Below, one piece after another: positions 27,126 to 36,269 of a stretch of DNA of 64,000 bases. How positions within the stretch are numbered: the first letter of the stretch is position 1; the number at the start of each line of letters is the position of its first letter. The translations under genes were made by a program, and so were the position numbers. Source of the stretch: Rhizobium sp. BT03 (GTDB lineage: Bacteria > Pseudomonadota > Alphaproteobacteria > Rhizobiales > Rhizobiaceae); NCBI RefSeq assembly GCF_030053155.1, contig NZ_CP125640.1:3818001-3882000 (forward strand), read 5' to 3'. The notes under the pieces are model-generated. The model saw only the letters and a list, made by a program, of their open reading frames with translations, made no database searches and was not told the DNA's origin.

Positions 27126-28766
27126 TCAAGCGCGTTCGCGGCGCTGGCCGCCGCCATTGCGGGAGCCGGAGCCACCGCGGCGGTTGCCGCCATTGCCCTC
27201 GCGGCGGGGTTCGCCGCCCTGGGCCTGCTGCGGGCCGCGGTCTTCGCCGTGCTTGCGGGCCGGGCGGCCGTGGGCGTGGCGGCCGTTGCCGCGGTGATGA
27301 CCGCTCGGCTCGCCATTGGCATGATGGCCATTGGGGCCGCCATGGGCAGGACGCTGCGGCTTTGCCGAGGGACGGAAGTCGGAGGTCGAGACCAGATCGT
27401 TGTCGGGGCCGAGATTGGGGGTGGCTTCACCGCGGCGCTGGCCGCGGAAATCCTCGTTGCGGCTTGTGCGCTCGGGACGCGGACGGCGTTCCTGGCGGCT
27501 GCCGCGATGCTCCGAGCGGTTCTGATCGCCACGGCCTTCGCCGCGACCCTGAGCCTCGCGACCCTGGCCGCCACCGCGATTGCGGTTGTTGCCATTGCCG
27601 TTGCCGCGGCGGGGGCCGGCGCTGCCGATATTGGCCGGCGCTTCGCCGCTTGCGACTGCGATGTCGACGCCCATCAGGCGCTCGATATCACGCAGCAGCT
27701 TGGCTTCGTCGGGGGCGCAGAAGGCGATTGCGATGCCATCGCGGCCGGCGCGCGCCGTGCGGCCGATGCGATGGACGTAGGCGTCGGGCACTTCGGGCAG
27801 GTCGTAGTTGTAGACATGGCTGACGGCCGGGATGTCGATGCCGCGGGCGGCAACGTCGGTGGCGATCAGCGTCTTGATGCTGCCGTCGCGGAAGGCTTTC
27901 AGCGCCCGCTCGCGCTGGCCCTGGCTCTTGTTGCCGTGGATCGAGGCGACGGAATAGCCGATATTGTCGAGATGCTTCATCAGCTTCTCCGCACCATGCT
28001 TGGTGCGCAGGAAGACGATGGCGCGGCCATCGGGGTTTTCGGTCAGCGACTTGCGCAGCAGTTCCGTCTTGTCGTTCTTGCCGGCGACGAAATGGACATA
28101 CTGCTCGACCTTGTCGGCAGCCTTGCCGGGCGGAGTGACTTCGACCTTGACCGGATCGACGAGATATTCGCCGGCGAGATCGGCGATCGTCTTCGGCATA
28201 GTGGCCGAAAACAGCATGGTCTGGCGCTTTTTCGGCACCAGCTTGGCGATTTTGCGCAGGTCGTGCACGAAGCCGAGATCGAGCATCTGATCGGCTTCGT
28301 CGAGCACGAGATACCGCACCGTGGTCAGGGTGATGGCGCGGCGATTGACGAGATCGAGCAGGCGGCCCGGCGTTGCGACCAGGACATCGGTGCCCTTTTC
28401 GAGCTGCAGCTGCTGCTTGTTGATCGACACGCCGCCGACGACGACGTTGACGCGCAGATGCGACTTGCGGATGAACTTCTTCAGGTTGTCAGCGATCTGG
28501 TTCACCAGTTCGCGGGTCGGCGCCAGGATCAGCGTCCGCGTCGTGCGGTTGTCGGGGCGGCGCTCGTCGGCAAGCAGCTTTTCGATGAGCGGCAGGCCGA
28601 AGGCGGCGGTCTTGCCGGTGCCGGTCTGGGCAAGGCCGATCAGGTCTCGGCCCTGGAGGAGAAGGGGGATGGCCTGTTCCTGGATCGGCGTCGGCGTTTC
28701 GATGCCGAGCTGGAACAAGGTGGCGACGATCGGCTTGGAGACACCAAGCGATTCAAAATTAGTCAA
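27126..28766 (-). CDS. DEAD-box RNA helicase with Arg/Gly/Asn-rich tail (RhlE-like)
   Basis: 546 residues. The start is TTG 28766: GAAAGG lies 7-8 bases before it and the product then begins xTNFESLGVSKPI, the Q-motif region. Helicase motifs are in order: AQTGTGKT, PTRELVNQI, DEADQML, SAT, then HRIGRTARAG. From about residue 390 the sequence is a low-complexity R/G/N/H-rich tail that should bind RNA without specificity. It unwinds RNA in ribosome assembly or decay, often in the cold. The frame stays open 46 codons upstream without family similarity. Confidence 0.9.
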   Translation of the reverse strand: MTNFESLGVSKPIVATLFQLGIETPTPIQEQAIPLLLQGRDLIGLAQTGTGKTAAFGLPLIEKLLADERRPDNRTTRTLILAPTRELVNQIADNLKKFIRKSHLRVNVVVGGVSINKQQLQLEKGTDVLVATPGRLLDLVNRRAITLTTVRYLVLDEADQMLDLGFVHDLRKIAKLVPKKRQTMLFSATMPKTIADLAGEYLVDPVKVEVTPPGKAADKVEQYVHFVAGKNDKTELLRKSLTENPDGRAIVFLRTKHGAEKLMKHLDNIGYSVASIHGNKSQGQRERALKAFRDGSIKTLIATDVAARGIDIPAVSHVYNYDLPEVPDAYVHRIGRTARAGRDGIAIAFCAPDEAKLLRDIERLMGVDIAVASGEAPANIGSAGPRRGNGNGNNRNRGGGQGREAQGRGEGRGDQNRSEHRGSRQERRPRPERTSRNEDFRGQRRGEATPNLGPDNDLVSTSDFRPSAKPQRPAHGGPNGHHANGEPSGHHRGNGRHAHGRPARKHGEDRGPQQAQGGEPRREGNGGNRRGGSGSRNGGGQRRERA

Positions 28767-29071
28767 GGCATAACCTTTCGGGGCGCCACAACGACTATCG
28801 CCGGAGCGCACCATGCGATCCGGTTTCATTCTGGCGTCAAGAACCCCGCGTGAAGTGGGAACTTGTGAGTTGGAAAAAGCTTTCCAGCGCTTCTGGCCGC
28901 TCATGGGAGTGCGGCGCTCTATCGAAATGCGCTTTTGTCCCTTCTTCCTGCGTCCGTATTTTTTAGCAGGGGCACGCTCACGCGGCGGCCGGAAGGGTGA
29001 AAGCTGGGCTGCATTTGGGCTAGTTCGCGCGGAAAGTCAAGTGCAGTGCACAAGAAAGCCTCCGGTGGAAC
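28767..29071. other. Intergenic region upstream of the helicase gene
   Basis: 305 bases holding the leader and promoter of the helicase gene. No separate gene is visible. The long untranslated leader would suit cold- or autoregulated helicase expression, but no specific element is recognisable. Confidence 0.45.
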
Positions 29072-30175
29072 TTAGTCGGGCATCACGAGCAAGAAGCTTT
29101 GAGATGCGCTTTCCCAGCCGTTGACGAGGATGGCGATGCGGTGCTCGCCGGGGTAATAGCGCCGGGTCGTGATCGGCCGCATGGCGTGGCGGCGCTCGAT
29201 CGCCTGGCTTTGCCCGGGTGCGAGCATGATCGTCTTGCATTTGAAGATCTTGGGCGAGAGCGAGCCGTCGGCCTTCACGTGATGGATGGCGTAGTCGATC
29301 ATCAGCGATTGCGCGGTCTCGCCGGCATTGTTGACGTGGATTTCGAAATCCAACCCCTCGCCGAACGTGACCTCGCCGTTCAAGAGGCGCAGTTCGCATG
29401 TCAGCGCCGTTGCCGCCCCAAAGCCGAAATTGGCGAGCGCTTGCGCATGACCCTTCTTCAGGAGCGTGCGCGAAGCATGTTTCAGCAATCGGCGCCGCTC
29501 GGGCGACGCCCCCTCGATATTGCTGGCGATGAAGGCTGCGACCAGATCCGGGTGATCCTTGGCGATGTCGTTCAGACTGTTGGCAACGGAGCGGCGGACA
29601 TAATCTTCCGGATCGTCGATCAGCGCGGTCAGGATTGGCAGGATCGGTGCGGGGTCTTTCACAAGTTGCGGCAGGCGCATGGCCCAGGGCAGGCGCGGCC
29701 GCGTTCCCTCGCTCGCCAGCCGGCGCACGTGCCGATCAGGGTCGCCGACCCAGCGGGAGATGATGGCGAGCGCGCGTTGCTGGTCGCGATGGATGAAGGG
29801 GCGGATGCCGTATTCGGCGGTGAAATGCGGCGTCAGCGCCTTCAGCAGATCGAGGCCGAGATCGAAATGATCGGGACCGCGGCCCGCGATGAACTGGTTG
29901 ACCGGCAGCAGCATCCAGCCGGTCAGCCCCGGCCTGCCTGAGACAGGCAGGCTCGCCTTCAGGATGGCGGCGGCCTTGGTAAAATCATCGGGAAGCGTGG
30001 CAAACAGCGCGTCGCGGATCAGGGCCGAGCGTTCCATCAGCTCCAGCGCGTCAAGACCGCGCGTTGCCAAGGCCATGAAACGATCCCTGTCGAAGGCGGG
30101 CGCATGATCGGCGATGCGATCGGCCATGTCGCCGACCAGCGCCTGATGCAGTAGGTTCTTGAGCGGTTCCGGCAT
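29072..30175 (-). CDS. AlkD-like DNA alkylation repair protein with C-terminal extension
   Basis: 367 residues. The first about 245 are HEAT-like helical repeats as in AlkD glycosylases, including FIHRDQQRALAIISRWVGDPDRHVRRLASEGTRPRLPWA with its conserved WVGDP and EGxRPRLPW. The last about 110 residues are a beta-rich domain (FEIHVNNAGETAQ, YYPGEHRIAILVNG) absent from minimal AlkD. It should remove alkylated or bulky bases, though a DNA-binding role without catalysis is possible. GGGAGG lies before the ATG. Confidence 0.8.
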   Translation of the reverse strand: MPEPLKNLLHQALVGDMADRIADHAPAFDRDRFMALATRGLDALELMERSALIRDALFATLPDDFTKAAAILKASLPVSGRPGLTGWMLLPVNQFIAGRGPDHFDLGLDLLKALTPHFTAEYGIRPFIHRDQQRALAIISRWVGDPDRHVRRLASEGTRPRLPWAMRLPQLVKDPAPILPILTALIDDPEDYVRRSVANSLNDIAKDHPDLVAAFIASNIEGASPERRRLLKHASRTLLKKGHAQALANFGFGAATALTCELRLLNGEVTFGEGLDFEIHVNNAGETAQSLMIDYAIHHVKADGSLSPKIFKCKTIMLAPGQSQAIERRHAMRPITTRRYYPGEHRIAILVNGWESASQSFLLVMPD

Positions 30176-30246
30176 GCTGGTCCTCCCTCTGTGGGAGGAT
30201 TGGACCGGCGCCGCCGGGAGGTCAAGCGGCGCCGAATGCAGTTCCT

Positions 30247-30555
30247 CTATTCCGGGCAGACCTGGACGCGGTAGGGTTCACCCCAACGGTCGCGCCGCCA
30301 TTCGATATGGCAATAGGACGGCCGGTAATAGGTTCTGTAGACGGGATAGGGGCGATACACAGGATAGGCCGGATAAACCGGGTAGGCGGGGCGGGCGGCC
30401 TCCGACAGCAGGGCGCCGCCGACGACGCCGGCGGCGAGGCCACCCCAGAAGGCATCGCGTGGACGGGCATCGGCGGTGGTGGCGGTGGCGAGCGAGGCGC
30501 CGGCAAGGGTCAGCGCAATCAGGCCCGTCGCCATGGTCTTATGAAGAACGGACAT
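30247..30555 (-). CDS. Small secreted protein with Pro/Tyr-rich repeats
   Basis: 102 residues with a signal peptide (cleavage near TADARPRD), a glycine/alanine-rich stretch FWGGLAAGVVGGALL that may insert in a membrane, then repeats of the type YPxYPVYRPYPVY and a C-terminal region with two cysteines ending VCPE. AAGGA lies before the ATG. Similar small YRP-repeat surface proteins are common in Rhizobiales; the function is not known. It follows the AlkD-like gene direction but has its own leader. Confidence 0.75.
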   Translation of the reverse strand: MSVLHKTMATGLIALTLAGASLATATTADARPRDAFWGGLAAGVVGGALLSEAARPAYPVYPAYPVYRPYPVYRTYYRPSYCHIEWRRDRWGEPYRVQVCPE

Positions 30556-30863
30556 GCTATTTTCCTTGATCTAGACTGGCTTCCATAAAGCCGTGCTCAG
30601 ACTCCGCCCGGATCGCGGCGGCGCGATGGCCGTGCAAGCGTCGCCAGCATTAAATTTTCGTCATGATTTCAATGGATCGCGGCGTAGGGCTGCGGCAGTC
30701 CGTCCGTGTCGTGCCAGCCGGGCAACCAAGGTGAGGCAGGTTCAGCTTGCGGGGCCGGCTTGTAAAAATCCCCTGCTGAAATTTATGGTTAAAACCTTGT
30801 TAAAAGCCTTGGCGTTATAATCTTTGTAGTTGATATTTCATTCATTGCGGGAGCGACAATTTC
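30556..30863. other. Intergenic region between divergent small secreted protein and kinase genes
   Basis: 308 bases. It becomes AT-rich towards the kinase (about 30770-30850), where the promoter should lie. No gene, repeat or clear operator is visible. Confidence 0.45.
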
Positions 30864-33800
30864 TTGAAATCAGCCGGGGACATACTGGAATTGGCTTGCC
30901 GCCGGATCGCCGATCTGGACACCCCGGCCTATGTCAAGAACAGCGAGCTGCGCTACGTCGCCGTCAACGAGGCCTATGCCGATTTCCTCGGCCGCGAGAT
31001 TTCCGATTTCATCGGCCGGCGCAGCCGCGAACTCTTCGACCGTCCCGAGGAAGAGGAGCGCGAGGACAAGGAACGTCGGGCGCTGGTGTTCGGCACCGAG
31101 GAAAACGCCATCTGCTTCGATGCCGCGGGCCTCGGCCATGAGCGCATCCAGATCGAGAGTTTTTCGCCGTCGCCGGAGCGGGCCTATGTGCTCGGCATCT
31201 TCGAAGTGCGCGATCGCCGCGCCGTTGGAAGGCAGACCGGCGGCAGCCCTCGGACTGTAAACGATTCCGATCTTGCCCAGGTGCGCGAGGCGCTTGAGAA
31301 GCTCGACCATCCGATCGGCATCTTTGCACAGGACGGGCGCCCGCTGGTCGTCAACGCCGCCTACCGCACCGGCGCCAAGCCGGCTGCTCGCAGCGATAGG
31401 CGCTGGCACGAGAGCGTCAACGAAGGCGATCTGTTGCGCACCATCATGGAGGACCTGCCGGTCGCGGTTTTCGTGCGCGACGACAAACATCGCCTCGTCT
31501 ATGCCAACCGATATTACGAGACCTTCGGGGGCTACGACCGCTCTCAGGTGCTGGGGATGACCGAGCATGAAATGTTCGGGCCGGAGGAGGGAGAGGCGAT
31601 CTACCAGGAAAACCGCCTGGCGCTGGAAGACGGCCTGTCGAAGGAAATCGAAAGCCAGATGCCCGGCAAGGATGGCCGCATTCATCCGCTCATCTCGCGG
31701 GTCAACCGCGTCGTGACGGCGGATGGGCGCACCTATGTCGTCGGCTCCTTTTCCGATATCGCGCCGCTCAAGGAGCGGGAGACGGCGCTGATCGAGGCGA
31801 AAAAGCAGGAAGAAGCGCTGCATCGGGATATCGAGAGTATCCTGCGCTCGCTGCCGATCGGCGTGCTGATACTCGATAACGACCACCGGATTCTCTCCGC
31901 CAACGACGAATTCTACAGCATCTGGGAGCTGCCGCTCGACGATCCCTTCGACGGCCGTCATTTCGTCGACGTCATCCGCCGCAATAACGAACTCGGCCGC
32001 TACGACGGCACGCAGACGGCGGAAGAGATCTACGCCTTCCGCAAGCACCTGTTCGAGACCGATGAGCCGGAACCGATCGAACTCGGCTGGGCGGGCGGCA
32101 AATCCGTCATCTTCGACAGCCGCCGCATTTCCAACGACCGCATTCTGTTGACCTATGCCGATATCTCGGCGGTGCGCGAGCGGGAAAAGGAAATTCACGA
32201 GACCCGCGCCGCGCTGGAGCGGGTCGGCGAAATGATGCGCGATGCGACGCATGCGATGTCGCAGGGTCTTGCCATCGTCCAGGACGGCATCATCAAGATG
32301 TCCAACGAGGCGATGGCCGATATTCTGCAGATTCCGGCCTCCTACATCGAAGCCGGGCAGGGTTGGCTCGGCATGTTCGAATTCTGCGCGGCGCGCGGCG
32401 ATTTCCACGATGCGGCGGACGAGATCCTGCGGGAGTGGCGCGCCAATATCGCCGCCCGACAGCCGATTTCCACCGTCTTCCATGTCGGCGGCGAGCGCTG
32501 GGTGAACATGGATGCGACGGTCAGCGAGGGGCAGCACTGGGTGGCGCTGTTCACCGATGTCACCGAGCTGAAGAGCCGCGAGGAGGAACTGCGCCAGCTC
32601 TTATCGCGCGCCGAAGCCGCCGACCGGGCCAAATCCGAATTCCTCGCCAATATGAGTCACGAGATCCGCACGCCGATGAACGGCGTGCTGGGGATGGCGG
32701 AGCTGCTGGCCAAGACCAATCTCGATACACGCCAGAAGACCTTCGTCGACATCATCGTCAAGTCAGGCAATGCGCTGCTGACGATCATCAACGACATCCT
32801 CGACTTCTCGAAGATCGACGCCGGGCAGATGAAACTGCGCAGAGCCGCCTTCGACATCACCGAAGCGGTGGAGGATGTGGCCACGCTCCTCTCCTCGCAT
32901 GCCGCCGAGAAGAACATCGAACTGCTGGTGCGGGCGTCTCCCGATCTGCCCGCCGCCGTGATCGGCGATGCCGGCCGTTTCCGCCAGATCGTCACCAATC
33001 TCGTCGGCAACGCGGTCAAATTCACCGAGCGCGGCCATGTCTTCGTCGATGTCGGGTTCCAGGCGGCCGGGGGCGGCGAGATCATGGCGAGCATCCGCAT
33101 CGAGGATACGGGTATCGGCATCCCGGCCGAAAAGCTCGAATCGGTCTTCGACAAGTTCTCGCAAGTCGATGCTTCCTCGACCCGGCGGCACGAAGGTACG
33201 GGTCTCGGGCTTGCGATCACCGCCGGCCTCGTCGATCTCTTCGGCGGCTATCTCAATGTCGAGAGCGAATGGGGTAAGGGCTCGGTCTTCACCGTCACCC
33301 TGCCCTTTGCGGTGGCGGCCGCCCGCCTGGAGCCGAAGCCGCTGCCGATCAACGTGCAGGGTGCGCGCATCCTTGTTGTCGACGACAATGACGTCAACCG
33401 ACGCATCCTGACCGAGCAGCTGTCGCTTTGGGGCTTCGACGGCGTCGCCGCCGAAGGCGGCGGCACCGGTCTGGCGATCCTGGAGGCGGCTGCCGATCTC
33501 GGCATCACCGTCGATGCCGTTGTGCTCGACTATCACATGCCCGATATGAACGGCGCCGATGTTGCGCGCCGGCTGCGCGCCGATCGCCGCTTCGTCGAGC
33601 TGCCGATCATCTTCCTCACATCGATGGATATTTCAGGCACGGAAAAGGAATTCGCGGCGCTGAACGGCCACGCGCATCTGATGAAGCCGGCGCGCGCCAA
33701 CGTGCTGCGCAACACCGTCGTCGAAGTGGTGCGCGCCAGCCGCGTCAAGCAGGCTTCAGAGGCCGAGATCGCCCGGCTGCAGGCGCAGGCGGACGCGCCT

Positions 33801-34244
33801 GTCCCGCCGCCTGCGCCGGTGCCGCAGCAGCGGGCCGCCGAATTCGTCGACGTGCTCGTCGCCGAGGACAACGAAGTCAACCAGATCGTCTTCACGCAGA
33901 TCCTGCAGGGAACCGGCCTTTCCTTCCTCGTCGTCGACAATGGCGAGGAAGCGGTCGCCGCCTGGGAGCGGCATACGCCGCGGATCATCATGATGGACGT
34001 GTCGATGCCGGTCATGAACGGCCATCAGGCGACCCAGACGATCCGCGAACGGGAAAAGGGACAGGGCCACCGGGTGCCGATCATCGGCGTCACTGCCCAT
34101 GCGCTCGAAAGCGACCGCGAACTCTGCCTCGACGCCGGCATGGACGACTATATGTCGAAGCCGATCAGCCCCGAACTGCTGGAAGAGAAGATCCGGCAAT
34201 GGCTCGGCAAGGATGAGGAGCAGCCGGGGCGTACCAGCTACTGA
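30864..34244 (+). CDS. Hybrid sensor histidine kinase with four PAS regions and two receiver domains
   Basis: 1126 residues from a TTG at 30864 with CGGGAG about 10 bases upstream. Order: PAS-like regions near 10-125, 195-305, 325-445 and 455-565; HisKA with phospho-accepting His599 in MSHEIRTPMNG; HATPase with N (NLVGNAVKFT), G1 (EDTGIGIP) and G2 (GTGLGLAI) boxes to about 810. REC1 carries Asp889 in VVLDYHMP and REC2 Asp1045 in IMMDVSMP. There are no membrane helices, so it senses a cytoplasmic signal. No HPt domain or response regulator is adjacent, so a phosphorelay partner must lie elsewhere. Confidence 0.9.
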   Translation: MKSAGDILELACRRIADLDTPAYVKNSELRYVAVNEAYADFLGREISDFIGRRSRELFDRPEEEEREDKERRALVFGTEENAICFDAAGLGHERIQIESFSPSPERAYVLGIFEVRDRRAVGRQTGGSPRTVNDSDLAQVREALEKLDHPIGIFAQDGRPLVVNAAYRTGAKPAARSDRRWHESVNEGDLLRTIMEDLPVAVFVRDDKHRLVYANRYYETFGGYDRSQVLGMTEHEMFGPEEGEAIYQENRLALEDGLSKEIESQMPGKDGRIHPLISRVNRVVTADGRTYVVGSFSDIAPLKERETALIEAKKQEEALHRDIESILRSLPIGVLILDNDHRILSANDEFYSIWELPLDDPFDGRHFVDVIRRNNELGRYDGTQTAEEIYAFRKHLFETDEPEPIELGWAGGKSVIFDSRRISNDRILLTYADISAVREREKEIHETRAALERVGEMMRDATHAMSQGLAIVQDGIIKMSNEAMADILQIPASYIEAGQGWLGMFEFCAARGDFHDAADEILREWRANIAARQPISTVFHVGGERWVNMDATVSEGQHWVALFTDVTELKSREEELRQLLSRAEAADRAKSEFLANMSHEIRTPMNGVLGMAELLAKTNLDTRQKTFVDIIVKSGNALLTIINDILDFSKIDAGQMKLRRAAFDITEAVEDVATLLSSHAAEKNIELLVRASPDLPAAVIGDAGRFRQIVTNLVGNAVKFTERGHVFVDVGFQAAGGGEIMASIRIEDTGIGIPAEKLESVFDKFSQVDASSTRRHEGTGLGLAITAGLVDLFGGYLNVESEWGKGSVFTVTLPFAVAAARLEPKPLPINVQGARILVVDDNDVNRRILTEQLSLWGFDGVAAEGGGTGLAILEAAADLGITVDAVVLDYHMPDMNGADVARRLRADRRFVELPIIFLTSMDISGTEKEFAALNGHAHLMKPARANVLRNTVVEVVRASRVKQASEAEIARLQAQADAPVPPPAPVPQQRAAEFVDVLVAEDNEVNQIVFTQILQGTGLSFLVVDNGEEAVAAWERHTPRIIMMDVSMPVMNGHQATQTIREREKGQGHRVPIIGVTAHALESDRELCLDAGMDDYMSKPISPELLEEKIRQWLGKDEEQPGRTSY

Positions 34245-34249
34245 TCTGC

Positions 34250-34978
34250 TTATTTGCCGGATGCCTTGATGCCACAAAGCATTTCGCGTTTGCCGGCGAA
34301 GCCTTGGCGGCGCTCGACGGAAAAACCTGCGGCGATGAGATTTCGGCGCACGAAACCGGCGGCCGCATAGGTGGCGAAGGTGCTGCCGGGTGCCGCTTTC
34401 TCACAGACCAGCCGCATCAGTTCCTCCGACCACATGTCGCCGTTGCGCGACGGGGCGAAGCCGTCGAGATACCAGGCGTCGAAGCCGGGCTTTGCGGCCG
34501 CGACGCCTTCGAGTGCTGCGCCGCAGACGACGCTGAGCCTCGTCTGCTCGTCGAGGTCGAGCGAGACCGTATCGGCAGGCGTTTCCGGCCAGGACGCCGT
34601 CAGCGCCTGGCGTTCGGCATCGATCTCCGGCCAGTGCGAGAGCGCCCGGCCGATCTCTTCGCCCCGCATCGGATGGAGTTCGAAGGAGATGAAATGCAGA
34701 TGCTGGCCGCGCTTGCGGTGCAGTTTCCATTGCCGCCAGGTCTCGGCGAAGTTCAGGCCGGTGCCGAAGCCGAGTTCGCCGATGACGAATTCCTGCGGCC
34801 CGTTCCAGCGCTCCGGCAGGCCGTTGCCGGCGAGAAAGACGTGGCCGCATTCCAGCCGGCCGTCGGTTTGGCAATAAAAATGATCGCCAAAGGCGGTGGA
34901 ATAAGGCATATCGCCGTCGCGCCATTCGAGCGGCTGCGGCGCGCCCGCGCCAATCTGATCGGGGTTCACGTCTGTCAT
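34250..34978 (-). CDS. mnmD: tRNA 5-methylaminomethyl-2-thiouridine methyltransferase MnmD
   Basis: 242 residues, matching the stand-alone MnmC(m)/MnmD domain. The SAM-binding motif is VIGELGFGTGLNF, followed by FISFELHPM and the family motif WYLDGFAPSRNGDMWS. It methylates the wobble uridine 34 of certain tRNAs, the last step of mnm5s2U synthesis. Its start codon overlaps that of the divergent FAD-dependent oxidoreductase, so each promoter lies in the other gene. Together they reconstitute the two halves of MnmC. Confidence 0.9.
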   Translation of the reverse strand: MTDVNPDQIGAGAPQPLEWRDGDMPYSTAFGDHFYCQTDGRLECGHVFLAGNGLPERWNGPQEFVIGELGFGTGLNFAETWRQWKLHRKRGQHLHFISFELHPMRGEEIGRALSHWPEIDAERQALTASWPETPADTVSLDLDEQTRLSVVCGAALEGVAAAKPGFDAWYLDGFAPSRNGDMWSEELMRLVCEKAAPGSTFATYAAAGFVRRNLIAAGFSVERRQGFAGKREMLCGIKASGK

Positions 34979-36155
34979 GGAAAAAGCCGATAATCCTCGG
35001 CCGGTCTCAGGTCAATCATCCTGCGAATTGCTGATCGTCGGCGGCGGCATCATGGGTCTCTGGGCAGCCGTCCATGCCGAGCGCCGCGGTATCGATACTA
35101 TCATTGCCGACGCCGGCAGATTGGGCGGAGGCGCAAGCGGCGGCCTGCTCGGCGCGCTGATGCCGCATATGCCGGATCGGTGGTCTGAGAAGAAGCAGTT
35201 CCAATTCGATGCGCTGGTCTCCCTCGAAGACGAGATCGCCACGCTCGAAGCGGCGACCGGGCTTTCGGCCGGCTATAACAGGTCGGGACGGCTGATCCCG
35301 CTGCCGAAGCCGCATCTCGAGATAATCGCACGCCGCCACTGCGAGGACGCCGAACGCCATTGGCAGGCCGGCGCGCGCCGTTTCCACTGGCATGTGCTCG
35401 ACGCTCCGCCGGTCGGCGGCTGGATCGAGGCCTCGGCCGGCGAGAGCGGCTTCGTGCACGACACGCTCGCCGCCCGCGTGGCGCCCCGTTCGCTGATCGC
35501 GGCCCTCGTCGCCCTGCTGCGGCGGTCAAAACATATGCGCATTCTGGAGCACGCAACGGTTGCCAATCTCGAGCCGGATCGCGGCATGGCTGAGATAGGC
35601 GGCGAAAGCATCGCTTTCCGTCACTGCATCCTGGCCGCCGGCCATCAGTCCTTTCCGTTGCTGCAGGGCCTGACGCCGGGGTTGAAACAGCCACTTGGCC
35701 AGCCGGTCAAGGGGCAGGCGGCGCTGTTGAAAGCCGATATCGACCCGGCGCTGCCGACGATCTTTCTCGACGGGCTCTATGTGGTGGCGCATGAGGGCGG
35801 TTATGCGGCGATCGGCAGCACCAGCGAGAACCGTTTCGACGATCCGACTTCGACGGATACCCAGCTCGACGCGCTGATCGCCGCGGCGCGGGAGATCGTG
35901 CCGGCGCTTCGCGACGCCGCCGTCGTCGAACGCTGGGCCGCGCTTCGCCCGAAGGCGATCGACCGCGACCCGATGATCGGCCGCCATCCCGATCACCCAC
36001 GCCTGATCGCGCTGACCGGCGGTTTCAAGGTCAGCTTCGGCCTCGCCCACCGGCTGGCGGAAGCGGCAATCTGTATCGCGGGCGATAGAGACTGCGGATT
36101 TCTGCTGCCGGAAAGCTTCGCAATTTCAAGCCATATCGCAGCGGCTTCACGTTAA
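34977..36155 (+). CDS. FAD-dependent oxidoreductase, probable MnmC(o)-like tRNA-modification enzyme
   Basis: 392 residues with an N-terminal FAD-binding motif LLIVGGGIMGLWAA and the DAO-type GGGASGGLLGALMPH loop. FKVSFGLAHRLAEAA closes the fold. In bifunctional MnmC a DAO-type domain removes the carboxymethyl group from cmnm5U before MnmD methylates it. Its position directly against mnmD supports that role, but other DAO oxidoreductases (glycine-type) are possible. The divergent start overlaps mnmD by two bases. Confidence 0.75.
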   Translation: MEKADNPRPVSGQSSCELLIVGGGIMGLWAAVHAERRGIDTIIADAGRLGGGASGGLLGALMPHMPDRWSEKKQFQFDALVSLEDEIATLEAATGLSAGYNRSGRLIPLPKPHLEIIARRHCEDAERHWQAGARRFHWHVLDAPPVGGWIEASAGESGFVHDTLAARVAPRSLIAALVALLRRSKHMRILEHATVANLEPDRGMAEIGGESIAFRHCILAAGHQSFPLLQGLTPGLKQPLGQPVKGQAALLKADIDPALPTIFLDGLYVVAHEGGYAAIGSTSENRFDDPTSTDTQLDALIAAAREIVPALRDAAVVERWAALRPKAIDRDPMIGRHPDHPRLIALTGGFKVSFGLAHRLAEAAICIAGDRDCGFLLPESFAISSHIAAASR

Positions 36156-36269
36156 ACGTGAATTCTGCGCCGCCTCGTTTCGTTATTCTGTCATGCAAAT
36201 CACCTATCTGCTTGCGCATCGACAGCGCCTGAGATTACCGGCGCTCCTTTTCCTGATGGAGGAAATCGC

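Noticed and set aside
27060..28853. Long open frame of 597 codons on the plus strand opposite the DEAD-box gene
   Set aside because: It is the complement of a clear helicase with all motifs; its composition is Ala/Asp/Gln-rich repeats typical of GC-rich antisense frames.
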